A DNA stretch of 64,000 bases from Pseudomonas sp. B21-028 (GCF_024749045.1 NZ_CP087184.1:5394001-5458000); one strand, 5' to 3'. Shown: positions 1 through 10,012, numbered from the stretch's first letter. Numbers and translations: made by a program. Notes: generated by a model from the sequence alone, not told the origin.

Positions 1-786
1 CACCTTCGGAATCGCAGCCTGCAACGAAGCGATCCGGCTGCTCGACGCAGGGTGAGTGCTCATGAACTCTGGCGGTGCGCCTTCCGAGGCCTTGCTCATT
101 TTGTTCCACAAGGTGATGGCGGCGTTCGGGTTATAGCCGGCGCGGGCAGCCAGTTCGAGGCCGATCAGGTCGGCTTCGTTCTCGTTGGCACGGCTGTTGG
201 GCAAGGTCATGCCGTAGTTGGCCACAGTGTCGGCCAGGGCCAGGCTGTCCTGGCCCAGGCCGAACAAGGCACCCGCGCCCTGCTTGGCCATCTCGATGCC
301 GTAGGCCTTGGACATCGCTTCACGGCCGTGCTCGCGCAGGGCGTGGGCGATTTCATGGCCCATGACCGCGGCGATTTCATCGTCGGTCAGCTTCAGCGAG
401 TCGATCAACCCGGTGTAGAAAATGATCTTGCCACCTGGGCCGCAGTTGGCATTGAGCTCGTCACTCTTGATCAGGTTCACTTCCCACTTCCACTGCGCCG
501 AGTCCGGACGGAACACCGGAGCCTGGGCAATCAGTCGGTCGGCAATCGCCTGGACGCGCCTGGCTTCGCTGCTGCTCTTGTCCAGCACACCCTGGGTGCT
601 CGCCTCGCCTACGGTCTTCTGATAGGACTGGGCGTACATCTGGTTGACCTCATCGGTCGACAACATGCTGAACATGTACTGCTTGCGTTCCACACCCACG
701 GCGCCGCCACTGGTGGTATTCACCGATTGGCAACCGGCAAGCAACAGGCTCGTGCCGAGTACACTCACCATCAACGTCTTGTGCAT
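1..786 (-). CDS. M48-family metalloprotease lipoprotein (C-terminus cut by window edge)
   Basis: Reading leftward from an ATG at 786, preceded by an AGGGAG ribosome site, gives at least 262 codons with no stop before base 1, so the C-terminus lies outside the window. Residues 1-18 are a lipoprotein signal ending in the lipobox LAGC, so the mature protein should be tethered to a membrane facing the periplasm. The zinc motif HEIAH (in VMGHEIAHALREHG) and a downstream NENEADLIGLE segment are the hallmark of M48 peptidases (LoiP/YcaL/BepA type), which degrade misfolded outer-membrane proteins. Which M48 subgroup it belongs to cannot be fixed. Divergent from the chemoreceptor gene at 1004. Confidence 0.9.
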   Translation of the reverse strand, partial: MHKTLMVSVLGTSLLLAGCQSVNTTSGGAVGVERKQYMFSMLSTDEVNQMYAQSYQKTVGEASTQGVLDKSSSEARRVQAIADRLIAQAPVFRPDSAQWKWEVNLIKSDELNANCGPGGKIIFYTGLIDSLKLTDDEIAAVMGHEIAHALREHGREAMSKAYGIEMAKQGAGALFGLGQDSLALADTVANYGMTLPNSRANENEADLIGLELAARAGYNPNAAITLWNKMSKASEGAPPEFMSTHPASSSRIASLQAAIPKV

Positions 787-1003
787 ATAAAAGCTCCCTG
801 GAAACGTGGTCGTATCCTATGCGGTGATTGGTATCGGCGCCAGATACACAACGACGTATTACAGCTATTTCAGACAGATCCCACTCCCACTCCAGTAGCG
901 ACACTCACCATTCAAGAACAGTCAGCCGACGAACAGCACCTCATGCTGCCCCCCATGAACGCCGATACAAATTCCAGACGTCATTTTCGCGTCCGGAGCT
1001 TTT

Positions 1004-3142
1004 ATGAAATTCAAGTCGATCCAGTTTTCCGTGGCCGCCCTGGCCGGCGCCATTGTGCTCAGCGTGGTCGGTGCCCTGGTGCTATATGCGTTGTTCGCCG
1101 GGGCCCGCACCCAGGACATGGTGCAGCAACGAACCAAGGCGCAGTTCGAGCAGCTCATCGAACAACGCCTCAGCGCCCTGGCCCGTACCCAGGCCAGCCT
1201 GATCCAACGGGAACTGGAAGCCCCGCTGCAGCTCGCCAAAGGGCTTGCCACCACTAACGCGCTGATGGGCATGAAGGGCACGGACGGCAACCCACCGTTG
1301 AAGATTGCCCGCGAGCAGATGATCAGTCTGTTGCGCGAAACCGTAGTGCGTAATCCCAAGGTCCTTGGCGCTTACATCGCCTGGGAACCGAACGCCATCG
1401 ACCACGATGACGCCAACTACGTGAACAGCCCCGTGGTGGGCATGGAAACCAACGGGCGTTTCCTGCCGTGGTGGTTCCGCAATCAGGACGGCACCCTGGG
1501 CCTGGAAAAACTTGCCGACGTGACCGATCAGAAGTTGCTGTCCACCGGCGTCCGCGCCAGTGAGTACTACCTGTGCTCCCAGGACAGCAGGAAAGCCTGC
1601 GTGATCGACCCGGCGCCCTACCGCGTCGGCGACACCATGACCATGCTCGCCTCGTTCATCGAGCCGATCCTCATCGATGGCAAGTTCCAGGGCATCGTCG
1701 GGGCGGACCTGTCGGTGAACTTCATCCAGGACATGCTCGTGGCCGCCGATGCCAAGCTGTACAACGGCGCCGGCGAGTTGGCGCTGCTCTCCAGCAACAA
1801 CCGGTTCGTGGCATTTACGAAGGACCCGGGCAAACTCGGGGAAAAGGCCAGCGACCTGCTCGATGCCAGTGAACTGGACAACCTCGGCAAGCTCGGTACC
1901 GGCGAAGTGCGGTACGACATCGACGAGGAGCACGGGCACATCGAAGTGTATATGCCCTTCGGCATTGGCGAGACCAACGCCCGCTGGACGCTGATGCTGC
2001 AATTGCCGCTGAACGCGGTGATGGCCGACCTGCAAGCGCTGCAGAAAGACCTGAACGATCGGCGCCAGTCCGACATTTTCGGCATGGCAATGGTGGGCCT
2101 GGCGATTGCCGGTATCGGTCTGCTTGTGATCTGGCTGGTGGGCCATGGCATTGCCCGGCCGCTCAAGCAAATGGTGGCGATGCTCGATGACATCGCCCAG
2201 GGTGAAGGCGACCTGACCCGGCGCCTGGTGAGTGACCGCGCCGACGAATTGGGCGCGATTGCCAGGGGCTTCAACACTTTCCTGAGCAAGCTGCAGGGGA
2301 TGATCACCCAAGTGGTGACCTCGGTGCAGAGCGTCAGCGATTCGTCGGAGCACACCGCCGACATCGCAATCCGCACCAACCAGGGCGTGCATAAGCAAAT
2401 GTCGGAGATCGACCAGGTCGCCACCGCCGTGCACGAGATGACCGCCACGGCCCAGGACGTGGCCCGCAACGCGACCCAGGCCGCCCAGGCCGCCAGTCAC
2501 GCCGACCAGGCCGCCAGCCAGGGCATGCAGATCGTACGGGATACGTCCACGTCCATCGGCGCCCTGGCCGTGGAAATCGGCAAGGCGGTGGGCGTGGTGC
2601 AAACCCTGGCCAAGGACAGCGAGAACATCAACGCGATTCTCACCGCCATCCGTGGCATCGCCGAACAGACCAACCTGCTGGCCCTCAACGCGGCCATCGA
2701 AGCTGCCCGGGCCGGTGAACAGGGTCGCGGATTCGCCGTGGTGGCGGATGAAGTGCGCAACCTGGCGCAGAAGACGCAGCAGGCCACGGAAGAAATCCAG
2801 TCGATGATCCAGCAATTGCAGCAGGGTACCCGGGACGTGGTACGGGTGATGGAAGACAGCCAGCACCGCACCGATGAAAGCGTGCAGCATGCGGCAAAAG
2901 CGGCTCAGGCGCTGGAAACCATCACCCAGGCGGTGTCGGTGATCAACGACATGAACACCCAGATCGCCAGCGCCGCCGAGGAACAGAGCGCCGTGGCCGA
3001 TGACATCAACCGCAACGTCATCAATATCGGGCAAGTGGCGAACGAAGTGGCGGGCGGCGCGGATGAGTCCAGCGCGGCCAGTGCCGACTTGACCAAACTG
3101 GCGGAGCAGCAGCGGCGGTTGATCAATCAGTTCAGGGTCTGA
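1004..3142 (+). CDS. Methyl-accepting chemotaxis protein, dCache-type sensor
   Basis: 712-residue chemoreceptor. Residues about 10-32 form the first membrane helix, followed by a ~310-residue periplasmic region of double-Cache type ([12 protein letters not shown] and [10 protein letters not shown] segments typical of such sensors), a second helix near 355-378, a HAMP linker, and a cytoplasmic signalling domain with the conserved hairpin tip [20 protein letters not shown]. It should sit at the cell pole in ternary complexes with CheA/CheW and bias swimming toward or away from a small molecule. GGAG lies about 8 bases before the ATG. The ligand cannot be read from sequence with confidence; amine, amino-acid and organic-acid receptors share this fold. 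Confidence 0.93.
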   Translation: MKFKSIQFSVAALAGAIVLSVVGALVLYALFAGARTQDMVQQRTKAQFEQLIEQRLSALARTQASLIQRELEAPLQLAKGLATTNALMGMKGTDGNPPLKIAREQMISLLRETVVRNPKVLGAYIAWEPNAIDHDDANYVNSPVVGMETNGRFLPWWFRNQDGTLGLEKLADVTDQKLLSTGVRASEYYLCSQDSRKACVIDPAPYRVGDTMTMLASFIEPILIDGKFQGIVGADLSVNFIQDMLVAADAKLYNGAGELALLSSNNRFVAFTKDPGKLGEKASDLLDASELDNLGKLGTGEVRYDIDEEHGHIEVYMPFGIGETNARWTLMLQLPLNAVMADLQALQKDLNDRRQSDIFGMAMVGLAIAGIGLLVIWLVGHGIARPLKQMVAMLDDIAQGEGDLTRRLVSDRADELGAIARGFNTFLSKLQGMITQVVTSVQSVSDSSEHTADIAIRTNQGVHKQMSEIDQVATAVHEMTATAQDVARNATQAAQAASHADQAASQGMQIVRDTSTSIGALAVEIGKAVGVVQTLAKDSENINAILTAIRGIAEQTNLLALNAAIEAARAGEQGRGFAVVADEVRNLAQKTQQATEEIQSMIQQLQQGTRDVVRVMEDSQHRTDESVQHAAKAAQALETITQAVSVINDMNTQIASAAEEQSAVADDINRNVINIGQVANEVAGGADESSAASADLTKLAEQQRRLINQFRV

Positions 3143-3149
3143 ACCAGAA

Positions 3150-3227
3150 CCGCTATCGCGAGCAGGCTCGCTCCCACAGGAGGTTGCGGAAATGACCCTG
3201 TGGGAGCGAGCCTGCTCGCGATAGCGG
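3150..3227. repeat. REP pair (REPIN-like)
   Basis: Two inverted copies of the REP core (CCGCTATCGCGAGCAGGCTC and its complement ending in CCCACAGG) flank a short centre. It sits between the converging chemoreceptor and SRAP genes. No RAYT transposase gene is visible in the window. Confidence 0.9.
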
Positions 3228-3247
3228 CAGTACAAGCACAACGGAAC

Positions 3248-3871
3248 TCAAGCCGGAGTCAGGCATTCCGGTCCGTTGAGCTTCGGGTCGTTGACCATGT
3301 TGGCCAGCACCCGCTCACGCAGTTGCGCCGGTTCGCTCGCCAGCAACCCTTGCAAGGCATGCAGCGGCGTTTCGGGATCGAGCCACAGGCGCTGGCCCTC
3401 TTCGTCCAGGATCAACGGCCTGCGCTGCCCCGCCGCCGGCTGGGTGATGACCGCCGTGCTCAGCCACACCTGTTCCTGCACGGGATACGCTTCCCAGATC
3501 GCGGCAAAACACAACGACGAACCCTCTCCCGGCGTCAGCCAGTAGGGCCGCTTGCGCGTGCCGCCGCGCCATTCGTAAAAGCCGTTGGCCGGCAGCAGGC
3601 AGCGCCGCAGGCGCAGGGCTTCACGGAACATCGGCTGCTCGGCCACGGTTTCGGCCCGGGCGTGGGCCGGGGTGCGGGACAGATCGGTCAGCCAGGGCGG
3701 CGTCAGTCCCCAACGTGCCCGGGCCAGTTCCCGCTGGCCCTCGGCACCGGCCCGCAACATCAGCACCGAATCATTGGGCGAAATATTCCATTGGGCCTTC
3801 TGGTCGGCAGGAAAGCCGGGCAAGGCCGCAAAAGCGGGATTCCAGCGAAACAGGGCATAACGTCCACACAT
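3248..3871 (-). CDS. yedK: SRAP-domain abasic-site / SOS-associated protein (YedK/HMCES family)
   Basis: 207 residues, the usual length. It begins MCGRYALF: Cys2 becomes N-terminal after Met removal and, in YedK/HMCES proteins, forms a thiazolidine crosslink with abasic sites in single-stranded DNA. Further family signatures are the N of WNISPND, the E of the FYEW motif (NGFYEWRG) and the H of a late MVNDP-adjacent segment replaced here by the Pseudomonas-type ending. Role known from the family: shielding abasic sites at replication forks. It converges on the chemoreceptor with a REP pair between them. Regulation by LexA is not evident from the upstream bases. Confidence 0.92.
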   Translation of the reverse strand: MCGRYALFRWNPAFAALPGFPADQKAQWNISPNDSVLMLRAGAEGQRELARARWGLTPPWLTDLSRTPAHARAETVAEQPMFREALRLRRCLLPANGFYEWRGGTRKRPYWLTPGEGSSLCFAAIWEAYPVQEQVWLSTAVITQPAAGQRRPLILDEEGQRLWLDPETPLHALQGLLASEPAQLRERVLANMVNDPKLNGPECLTPA

Positions 3872-3906
3872 GGGGTAACACGACTCTTGATCAAACGGTT
3901 GCCAGC

Positions 3907-4167
3907 CTAACAGACCAGCGTGCCGGGATAGCTCTCCGGCTCATCGCCCGGCACTGGCATCGCGGCATTGTACGCGACGATCAGTTCCCGAGCGTATTGC
4001 GCCTGCTCGTCCTCCACTACCAGCCCCAGGAGGCCCTGCATCGGCAACTCGCCAGCGCCGCCCACCAAGTCACGGCCCACCAGATGCGCGGTGATACCTT
4101 CGCTGGCGAGCATGCCTTGCAGCAGCTCGCCTTCCATAAGGCTTTCCAACTCGTAGATGCGTTGCAT
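3907..4167 (-). CDS. DUF2007-family putative signal-transducing protein
   Basis: 86-residue protein with the DUF2007 pattern: an N-terminal RIYELESLMEGELLQGMLASEGI segment (here split for length: RIYELESLMEGE then LLQGMLASEGI) followed by a GLLGLVVEDEQAQYARELI strand-helix. These small soluble proteins resemble PII/ACT-like folds, but no activity is established. It lies 12 bases downstream of the cysteine-rich protein gene at 4180-4362 on the same strand, so the two are probably co-transcribed. Confidence 0.8.
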   Translation of the reverse strand: MQRIYELESLMEGELLQGMLASEGITAHLVGRDLVGGAGELPMQGLLGLVVEDEQAQYARELIVAYNAAMPVPGDEPESYPGTLVC

Positions 4168-4179
4168 GGCGCGCCCCTG

Positions 4180-4362
4180 TCAGTCGTTTTCGGCATGGAC
4201 CTCGAGATGCCACTCCTCGCCATGCACCTGCAGGATAAAGGTGATCGGCCGACAACAGACCTGACAGTCTTCGATATAGTCCTGATCCCCACCCGACAGA
4301 TCCACGGTCGTCTCGACCTCTTCACCACAATACGGACAATCATAAAGAGCGGTTTCCAGCAT
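4180..4362 (-). CDS. CPXCG-motif cysteine-rich small protein
   Basis: 60 residues with two CxxC-type pairs, CPYCGEE near residue 9 and CQVCCRP near residue 34, as expected of a small zinc-ribbon. The family (CPXCG motif-containing protein) is widespread in gammaproteobacteria and of unknown role. First gene of a two-gene leftward unit with the DUF2007 gene and divergent from the acyltransferase gene. Confidence 0.82.
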   Translation of the reverse strand: MLETALYDCPYCGEEVETTVDLSGGDQDYIEDCQVCCRPITFILQVHGEEWHLEVHAEND

Positions 4363-4504
4363 CGCGGTCTCCCAGGTGACTTGTGCGTATAATCGCCGGT
4401 CTATTTGCAGGGCTATTTTCGTCTGGCTTATCTTCCAGGCCGTGCCCTGTCGTTTTTTTTCGATCGAACCTTTAACTTACCCTAGCCGTTTCCAACAAGA
4501 GAGC

Positions 4505-5671
4505 ATGATGGGCGAATTCGATGCCATCCGACCTTACGACGACAGCGAAGTCCCAGCGGTGCTGGCCCGGCTGCTCGGCGACAAGGCGTTTCTAGATATC
4601 CTCACCCACTTCCGCTTCCCGCGCCTGGCCGGCGCCTTCGGCTGGATGCTCAAACCTCTTATAGCGCAAAGATTGCGCCGTGAGTTCGCCGGAGTGACAT
4701 CGGTCGCCACTTTGCAGGACAAAGTGGAGTTCTACGTCGATCACACCATCGAGCGCGCCACCGATGGCGTGACCTATACCGGGGTGGAGCAGTTCAAGTC
4801 CGGCAGTGCATACCTGTTCATCGCCAACCACCGCGACATCGTGATGGACCCGGCCTTCGTCAACTATGCGGTGTATCACGCCGGCCTGCCGACCCCACGC
4901 ATCGCCATTGGTGACAATCTGCTGCAAAAGCCTTTCGTCAGCGACCTGATGCGCCTGAACAAGAGCTTCATCGTGCATCGCTCCATCAGCGGACGACGGG
5001 AGAAGATGGCGGCCTACCAGTTGCTATCAGCGTATATCAACCACTCGATCCGCAACGACTGCGCCTCGATCTGGATCGCCCAGGCCGAAGGACGGGCCAA
5101 GGACGGCGACGATCGTACCGAATCGGCCATCCTCAAGATGTTCCATATGAGCCGCAAGGACGAGCCATTTGGCGAGGTCATCCAGTCGCTGAACCTCACG
5201 CCCGTGTCGATCAGCTACGAATACGACCCGTGCGACCAGGCCAAGGCCCGCGAGCTGTACATCCGCGCCACCACCGGCACCTACGCCAAGGCACCGGGCG
5301 AAGATGACGTGAGCATTGCCAAGGGCATCACCGGCTACAAGGGCCGGGTACACGTGAACTTTGCCGCACCGATCACCGAGTTGTTCGAGGACACCAAGCA
5401 ATTGGCCCAGGAGATGGACCGGCAGATTCTCGGCGGTTACCGCCTGTTTCCGGTGCATTACCTGGCTTACGCCCAATGGGCCGACGCCGATCCGCAGTTG
5501 CAGGTTCCGCAGGCGGCCGAGGTATTCGGCGCCGATGAACTGGCCAAGGCCCAGGAAGAATGGCAGCGCCGGCTGGATGCGTGCCCGGCGGAACACCGGC
5601 CGTTCCTGGTACTGCAATATGCGACGCCGGTGCGTAATCAGTATCGGGTCAAAGCGGGGTTGGCGTTGTAA
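4505..5671 (+). CDS. 1-acyl-glycerol-3-phosphate acyltransferase-like membrane enzyme
   Basis: The open frame starts upstream at 4376, but the ATG at 4505 is preferred because GAGAG precedes it and the protein then begins MMGEFDAIRPYDDSEVP. 388 residues. The acyltransferase motif I, NHRDIVMDP (H and D catalytic, HX4D), is at about residues 108-116, and a motif-III-like EGRAKDG follows; both belong to the PlsC/GPAT superfamily that esterifies glycerol-phosphate lipids. Length and sequence match a larger Pseudomonas subfamily than PlsC itself, so the exact acceptor is uncertain. A REP pair of a second type follows the stop codon. Confidence 0.82.
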   Translation: MMGEFDAIRPYDDSEVPAVLARLLGDKAFLDILTHFRFPRLAGAFGWMLKPLIAQRLRREFAGVTSVATLQDKVEFYVDHTIERATDGVTYTGVEQFKSGSAYLFIANHRDIVMDPAFVNYAVYHAGLPTPRIAIGDNLLQKPFVSDLMRLNKSFIVHRSISGRREKMAAYQLLSAYINHSIRNDCASIWIAQAEGRAKDGDDRTESAILKMFHMSRKDEPFGEVIQSLNLTPVSISYEYDPCDQAKARELYIRATTGTYAKAPGEDDVSIAKGITGYKGRVHVNFAAPITELFEDTKQLAQEMDRQILGGYRLFPVHYLAYAQWADADPQLQVPQAAEVFGADELAKAQEEWQRRLDACPAEHRPFLVLQYATPVRNQYRVKAGLAL

Positions 5672-5683
5672 GACGACGCAGGG

Positions 5684-5820
5684 CCCTGTGGCGAGGGGAT
5701 TTATCCCTGCTGGGCTGCAAAGCGGCCCTATCGCTATCGGCTCAATCTGTCTGACCCATCGGGTTGGCTGGTTTTAGGGCTGCTTTGCAGCCCAGCGGGG
5801 ATAAATCCCCTCGCCACAAG
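5684..5820. repeat. Second-family REP pair (GTGGCGAGGGGATTTATCCC type)
   Basis: CCTGTGGCGAGGGGATTTAT followed by a GGGCTGCAAAGC tract, repeated in inverted orientation at the right end (GATAAATCCCCTCGCCACA). The sequence differs from the GGGAGCGAGCCTGCTCGC family seen elsewhere in the window. A single half copy of the same kind lies at about 11112-11127. Confidence 0.85.
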
Positions 5821-5847
5821 AGCAACTTTGCTACAGGTCAGGTCATC

Positions 5848-6132
5848 TCAACCGATCTGCGTACTGATCCACGACACCAGCAACGCCAACGCCAGGCAGC
5901 CAAAACCGAACCGGTAGAAGAACCGGTTCATGCGCTGGGTCGCCAGGTCCAGCAACGCTTCGAACCGTTCTTCGCTATTGCGATTGCCTGCTTGCAGGCT
6001 CGCCCGCGCCCGCTGTTCACGGCGGCGCGTCGCATGCAGCACCCAGCCGCCAGGGCAGGCAAACAGCAGGGCAAACAGGTTGATCAGTTTGGCGGGGTGG
6101 GCAGCGAACAACGAAAGCAGATGCAGCGACAT
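5848..6132 (-). CDS. Small membrane protein of unknown function
   Basis: 94 residues from the ATG at 6132. A TTG four codons earlier also lies in frame, but TGAGG sits correctly for the ATG. A hydrophobic stretch near residues 5-30 and another near 72-90 flank a basic, Arg/Glu-rich middle, so it is probably an inner-membrane protein with two helices. No catalytic motif is visible. It is flanked by REP pairs on both sides and has no obvious operon partner. Confidence 0.6.
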   Translation of the reverse strand: MSLHLLSLFAAHPAKLINLFALLFACPGGWVLHATRRREQRARASLQAGNRNSEERFEALLDLATQRMNRFFYRFGFGCLALALLVSWISTQIG

Positions 6133-6217
6133 CACAAACCTCAAGGGAAAACAGGCGGGACCTTCGAACAGGCGCGGATTCTACCGAAAGCCCACCGCCC
6201 TGCCCTGTTTTTTCCGA

Positions 6218-6307
6218 CCTGTGGGAGCAAGGCTTGCCCGCGATGAAGCTGTCGCGGTTTACCGAGGACCGAGGCGCCTTCATCGCGGGCAAGCCTTGCT
6301 CCCACAG
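6218..6307. repeat. REP pair (GTGGGAGCAAGGCTTGCCCG variant)
   Basis: CTGTGGGAGCAAGGCTTGCC...GCGATGAAG at the left and the inverted CTTCATCGCGGGCAAGCCTT...CCCACAG at the right form a long imperfect hairpin. This is a third sequence variant beside the GCGAGCCTGCTCGC and GGCGAGGGGATTT types. Confidence 0.85.
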
Positions 6308-6411
6308 AGCTTCGTTGCTGCGAGGCCGAGCTACGGATTAACGTTCCCCGTCACGGTTTCGTCATCTGGATAGGCCACCCTGTCGCCCTCCAAACCCGCA
6401 CGGACCCCGTC

Positions 6412-6618
6412 ATGCTTCACGCCGAAAACCAGGATCGCCTCTACCTCATCACGCCAAGCGACGAACAGCAGAACCTCGTCGGCAGCCTATCCTTCAACGT
6501 ACAGGACCCCCATTGGCTGGTGTATTGCGCCCTCGGTGGCCATCAACATGCCGACCTGCCGGAGACAGACCTGCTGACGGGCATCAGTGTGCTGGAACTG
6601 TATTCACAGGCCGCCTAG
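6412..6618 (+). CDS. Small hypothetical protein
   Basis: 68 residues beginning MLHAENQDRLYLITPSDEQQ, acidic, no signal peptide and no membrane helix. The frame has Pseudomonas-like codon use, but no family is recognised. Boxed between REP pairs at 6218-6307 and 6638-6730. It could be a small cytosolic regulator or a non-essential relic; the sequence does not decide. Confidence 0.5.
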   Translation: MLHAENQDRLYLITPSDEQQNLVGSLSFNVQDPHWLVYCALGGHQHADLPETDLLTGISVLELYSQAA

Positions 6619-6637
6619 GAAATCGCGCAAAAAAAAC

Positions 6638-6730
6638 CTGTGGGAGCGAGCCTGCTCGCGATAGCGGTTTATCAGTCACATTGACTTCAAATGTGACGCC
6701 GCTATCGCGAGCAGGGCTCGCTCCCACAGG
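6638..6730. repeat. REP pair (REPIN-like)
   Basis: CCTGTGGGAGCGAGCCTGCT...CGATAGCGG and its inverted partner CCGCTATCGCGAGCAGGGCT...CCCACAGG. The right copy has one extra G. It lies between two converging genes. Confidence 0.9.
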
Positions 6731-6750
6731 TGGGGGATCAAGCGCAGAGT

Positions 6751-7335
6751 TTACTCAGCCAGCACCTGACCAATGGTCGGATCCTTGAACAGACGGGTCA
6801 GGGCGTCGCTCAATACATCGCTGACCAGTTTGGTGTTGGTGTCCTGGTTGGGCGCCATGCCGAAACGCTGGTCCAGGGAAGCCCCATAACGACCGCTGTA
6901 ACGACGGTTGGCGTTTTGCACGTCGGAACGGAAGGTCGCGCCGATGGTGGCTTCGGTCACGTACATGCCTTCCTTGGGCGATTGATACTTGAGTTCGGCC
7001 AGGGTAACGGTCAGTTGTGGAGCATTCATCGCATTCGCGGTAGGGGTGAAGCCCAGCAAACGCACTGCGGCTTCAGCCTGGGCCTGCAGCTTGGGCAGGA
7101 TCTGCGCGCCCTGGACCGTGATGACGCTGGTTTCCGGGTAGAGCCCGCCACGGGTGCCGAGCGTCGGCGATGGACGGCCATCCACTACCCGCACCACCAC
7201 CGGCTGGCCATGACCCACAGGCGCCAGCTGGGCGTTGAGCTTGGGTTCCGGGTTAAGTTGTTGCGGGCTGTGGGCGCAGCCGACAAGGGTCAGACTGGTC
7301 ACAGCGATCAAACCGAACAACAGGCGTTGCAACAT
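6751..7335 (-). CDS. yajG: YajG-family outer-membrane lipoprotein
   Basis: 194 residues from the ATG at 7335, chosen because GGAGAG lies 8 bases upstream; a second ATG at 7341 leaves no room for a ribosome site. The N-terminus MLQRLLFGLIAVTSLTLVGC is a lipoprotein signal with cysteine 20. The remaining ~175 residues match the YajG family (VVRVVDGRPSPTLGTRGG segment and the tail with DVLSDALTRLF). No enzymatic role is known for YajG. It converges on the small gene at 6412 across a REP pair. Confidence 0.82.
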   Translation of the reverse strand: MLQRLLFGLIAVTSLTLVGCAHSPQQLNPEPKLNAQLAPVGHGQPVVVRVVDGRPSPTLGTRGGLYPETSVITVQGAQILPKLQAQAEAAVRLLGFTPTANAMNAPQLTVTLAELKYQSPKEGMYVTEATIGATFRSDVQNANRRYSGRYGASLDQRFGMAPNQDTNTKLVSDVLSDALTRLFKDPTIGQVLAE

Positions 7336-7537
7336 GCTCATCTCTCCAGAATCGGGCACTGACAGACCCGCAGTATAGCGGTGCGCCATCGCGGCGAACC
7401 AGCCGAATGAATACTGAAATTTCTGACATGTAGCGCCAGCGCCGGTTCCTGTCACTCCACTGTCACGGTCCTGACACCGGCATGTCATGGCTCGCTGTCA
7501 GGCTGTATGCAAGTCCCCCCGACACGGAAATCCGACC

Positions 7538-7771
7538 ATGCGCCTTCTCATCTCCCTGTTCACGCCACGCCCACAGCACCGCTGCTTCGCTCTGCTCGAT
7601 CGCAACGGCCACTGCCAGGCGTTCAAACAATGCAGCTTGCAGCCCATGGGCGAAGGCTGGGTGGAAATTGAAGAAGTCCGTCTCAGTTGGCTGCACCGAC
7701 CTTTGCCCGCCAGCGCCCGCGTACAACCGCTTCACAGCCGCGCGCGCAGTAGCCAGTTGTTGGCCATCTGA
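7538..7771 (+). CDS. Small hypothetical protein
   Basis: 77 residues from the ATG at 7538 (MRLLISLFTPRPQHRCFALL), an internal start of a longer frame, chosen because of CGGAAA upstream and a better N-terminus. Tryptophan- and proline-containing, with no domain recognised. Divergent from yajG. Coding quality looks Pseudomonas-like, but support is limited to that. Confidence 0.5.
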   Translation: MRLLISLFTPRPQHRCFALLDRNGHCQAFKQCSLQPMGEGWVEIEEVRLSWLHRPLPASARVQPLHSRARSSQLLAI

Positions 7772-8506
7772 CCGAATGGCTAATAAAAGTCATTAAACAC
7801 GACCATTTTCCTGCGTTTCTTCGTTACAATCTCCCCCCGATTATAAGGACGTCTCCTGATCGGGCCTCGCAACACCGCCGATGCGCTTGTATTGGCACCC
7901 CACATTGCCCACAGAGAGCCGCCCACACAGATCGAGTGAAGCTGGCACGCCTGCTGTTTCCGGGCCAATCACCACTTTTCGCGAATCTGCAGAGCTGTCA
8001 TTACGCTCGGTCACTGAGCTGTCTGCCCGTTTTGCCTGTCATGTACTGCATGGGGCGAACAATCCGGACACGGTGCCTGGCTGGGACAGCCCTTTTTTGA
8101 GGTTCACGTCTTCAAAAGAGCGTGAAAAAACGGGTTTTCACAACTTCACAAGAGTGTGGCGAGCAAATGAAGAGTTTTGCGTCTGAACAAGCACCATTGG
8201 CGTCTGAAACAGCCCAACGACACAGGACCGGATATCGCTCAAGAACCGGCGCCTGAAGCCTGTCCGCTACGGATTTGGTTGCACGAACGGATGTCTCGGC
8301 CATAAGTCGAATTGCCTGCCCGGCGCTTAAATGAGTTCATGTGACTCTTGAGGCCAGGCTGCATCCATCCGTAGCAGTTGCAAAAAATTGCGAAGATTCG
8401 GACATGGCGATCCTGGCCATGGGTACCTGGGGCGCAACCGACCTGCCCCGCCACTCCTGGCCGCTATGCCGACAATTTGGTGCTGCAGATTTTGGAGACG
8501 CGTTAA
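7772..8506. other. 735-base non-coding stretch before mqo
   Basis: No convincing protein gene on either strand. Visible structure: TATAAG near 7842 as a weak -10-like box; a terminator-like element at 8079-8098; and a perfect 7-base inverted repeat GTGAAAA/TTTTCAC at 8122-8141. A long untranslated leader of mqo, a small RNA gene, or both would fit. The ribosome site TTTGGAG lies just before the mqo ATG. Confidence 0.6.
8079..8098 (+). terminator. Putative Rho-independent terminator inside mqo upstream region
   Basis: GGCTG-GGA-CAGCC followed by C and six T. A short stem, but with a clean U-tract, about 400 bases before mqo and in the same direction, where no upstream protein gene ends. Confidence 0.45.
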
Positions 8507-10012
8507 ATGGCGCATAACGAAGCAGTCGATGTAGTTCTGGTAGGGGCCGGCATCATGAGTGCCACCCTGGCCGTGCTGCTCAAGGAGCTCGACCCGGCGA
8601 TTTCGCTGGAAGTCGTCGAGCTGATGGATTCCGGTGCCGCGGAGAGTTCCAACCCCTGGAACAACGCCGGTACCGGCCACGCCGGGCTGTGTGAGCTGAA
8701 CTACACGCCGCAGGCAGCCGATGGCAGTGTCGACATCAAGAAAGCCGTGCACATCAACACCCAGTTCGAGGTGTCGAAGCAGTTCTGGACGTACCTGACC
8801 AGGAAAGGCACGTTTGGCTCCTCCAAGTCCTTTATCGCCCCGGTGCCGCACCTGAGCTTCGTGCAGGGCGAAAAGGGCGTGTCGTTCCTGAAGAAGCGCT
8901 TCGAATTGCTCAGCCAGCATCACGCCTTCGCCGACATGGAATACACCGAAGACAAAGGCAAGATGGCCGAGTGGATGCCGCTGATGATGCCGGGCCGGCC
9001 GGCCGATGAAGTCCTTGCCGCCACCCGGGTCATGAATGGCACCGACGTCAACTTCGGCGCCCTGACCAACCAACTGCTCAAGCACTTGACCAGCGCGCCC
9101 GACGCCCAGGTCAAGTACTGCAAGCGCGTCACCGGCCTCAAGCGCAACGGCAGCGGCTGGACGGTGAGCATCAAGGACGTCAACTCCGGCAGCAGCCGCG
9201 ACGTCGATGCCAAATTCGTGTTCCTGGGTGCCGGTGGCGCCGCGTTGCCGCTGCTGCAAGCCTCGGGCATCGAGGAAAGCAAGGGCTTCGGCGGCTTCCC
9301 GGTCAGCGGCCAATGGCTGCGTTGCGACAACCCGGAAGTGGTCAAGCACCACCAGGCCAAGGTCTACAGCCAGGCCGCGGTGGGTTCGCCGCCGATGTCG
9401 GTACCGCACCTGGATACCCGCGTGGTCGATGGCAAGAAATCCCTGCTGTTCGGACCCTATGCCGGTTTCACCACCAAGTTCCTCAAGCACGGCTCGATCA
9501 TGGACCTGCCGCTGTCGGTACGCGCCGGCAACATCGGCCCGATGCTGGCGGTAGCCCGGGACAACATGGACCTGACCAAGTACCTGATCAGCGAAGTGAT
9601 GCAATCCATGGAGCAGCGCCTGGAATCCCTGCGTCGCTTCTACCCCGAGGCGAAAGCCGAGGACTGGCGCCTGGAAGTGGCTGGCCAACGGGTGCAGATC
9701 ATCAAGAAAGACCCGAAGAAAGGTGGCGTCCTGCAGTTCGGTACCGAGCTGGTGGCAGCCAAGGACGGTACCCTCGCCGCCCTGCTGGGCGCATCGCCAG
9801 GCGCTTCGGTGACGGTGTCGATCATGCTGGACCTGATCGAACGCTGCTTCCCGGACAAGGCCAACGGAGAGTGGGCAGCCAAGCTCGCGGAAATCTTCCC
9901 GGCCCGGGAAAAAGTGTTGGAAACCGATGCGGCGCTGTATCGCAAGATCAATGCGCAGAACAACATCGCGCTGGAACTGGTTGAAGACAGCAAGGCTCAA
10001 AGTTACGCCTGA
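8507..10012 (+). CDS. mqo: Malate:quinone oxidoreductase
   Basis: 501 residues, usual family length. It oxidises malate to oxaloacetate and passes electrons to quinone at the inner membrane, the main malate-oxidising route in Pseudomonas. The N-terminal FAD Rossmann motif is [20 protein letters not shown], followed by the Mqo-specific [20 protein letters not shown] segment and a conserved [20 protein letters not shown] region near the C-terminus. The start is fixed by TTTGGAGACGCGTTAA before the ATG. Monocistronic: a strong terminator follows at 10031-10060. Pseudomonads usually carry two mqo paralogs; the position beside the PA4642-like gene suggests this is the mqoB equivalent. Confidence 0.96.
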   Translation: MAHNEAVDVVLVGAGIMSATLAVLLKELDPAISLEVVELMDSGAAESSNPWNNAGTGHAGLCELNYTPQAADGSVDIKKAVHINTQFEVSKQFWTYLTRKGTFGSSKSFIAPVPHLSFVQGEKGVSFLKKRFELLSQHHAFADMEYTEDKGKMAEWMPLMMPGRPADEVLAATRVMNGTDVNFGALTNQLLKHLTSAPDAQVKYCKRVTGLKRNGSGWTVSIKDVNSGSSRDVDAKFVFLGAGGAALPLLQASGIEESKGFGGFPVSGQWLRCDNPEVVKHHQAKVYSQAAVGSPPMSVPHLDTRVVDGKKSLLFGPYAGFTTKFLKHGSIMDLPLSVRAGNIGPMLAVARDNMDLTKYLISEVMQSMEQRLESLRRFYPEAKAEDWRLEVAGQRVQIIKKDPKKGGVLQFGTELVAAKDGTLAALLGASPGASVTVSIMLDLIERCFPDKANGEWAAKLAEIFPAREKVLETDAALYRKINAQNNIALELVEDSKAQSYA

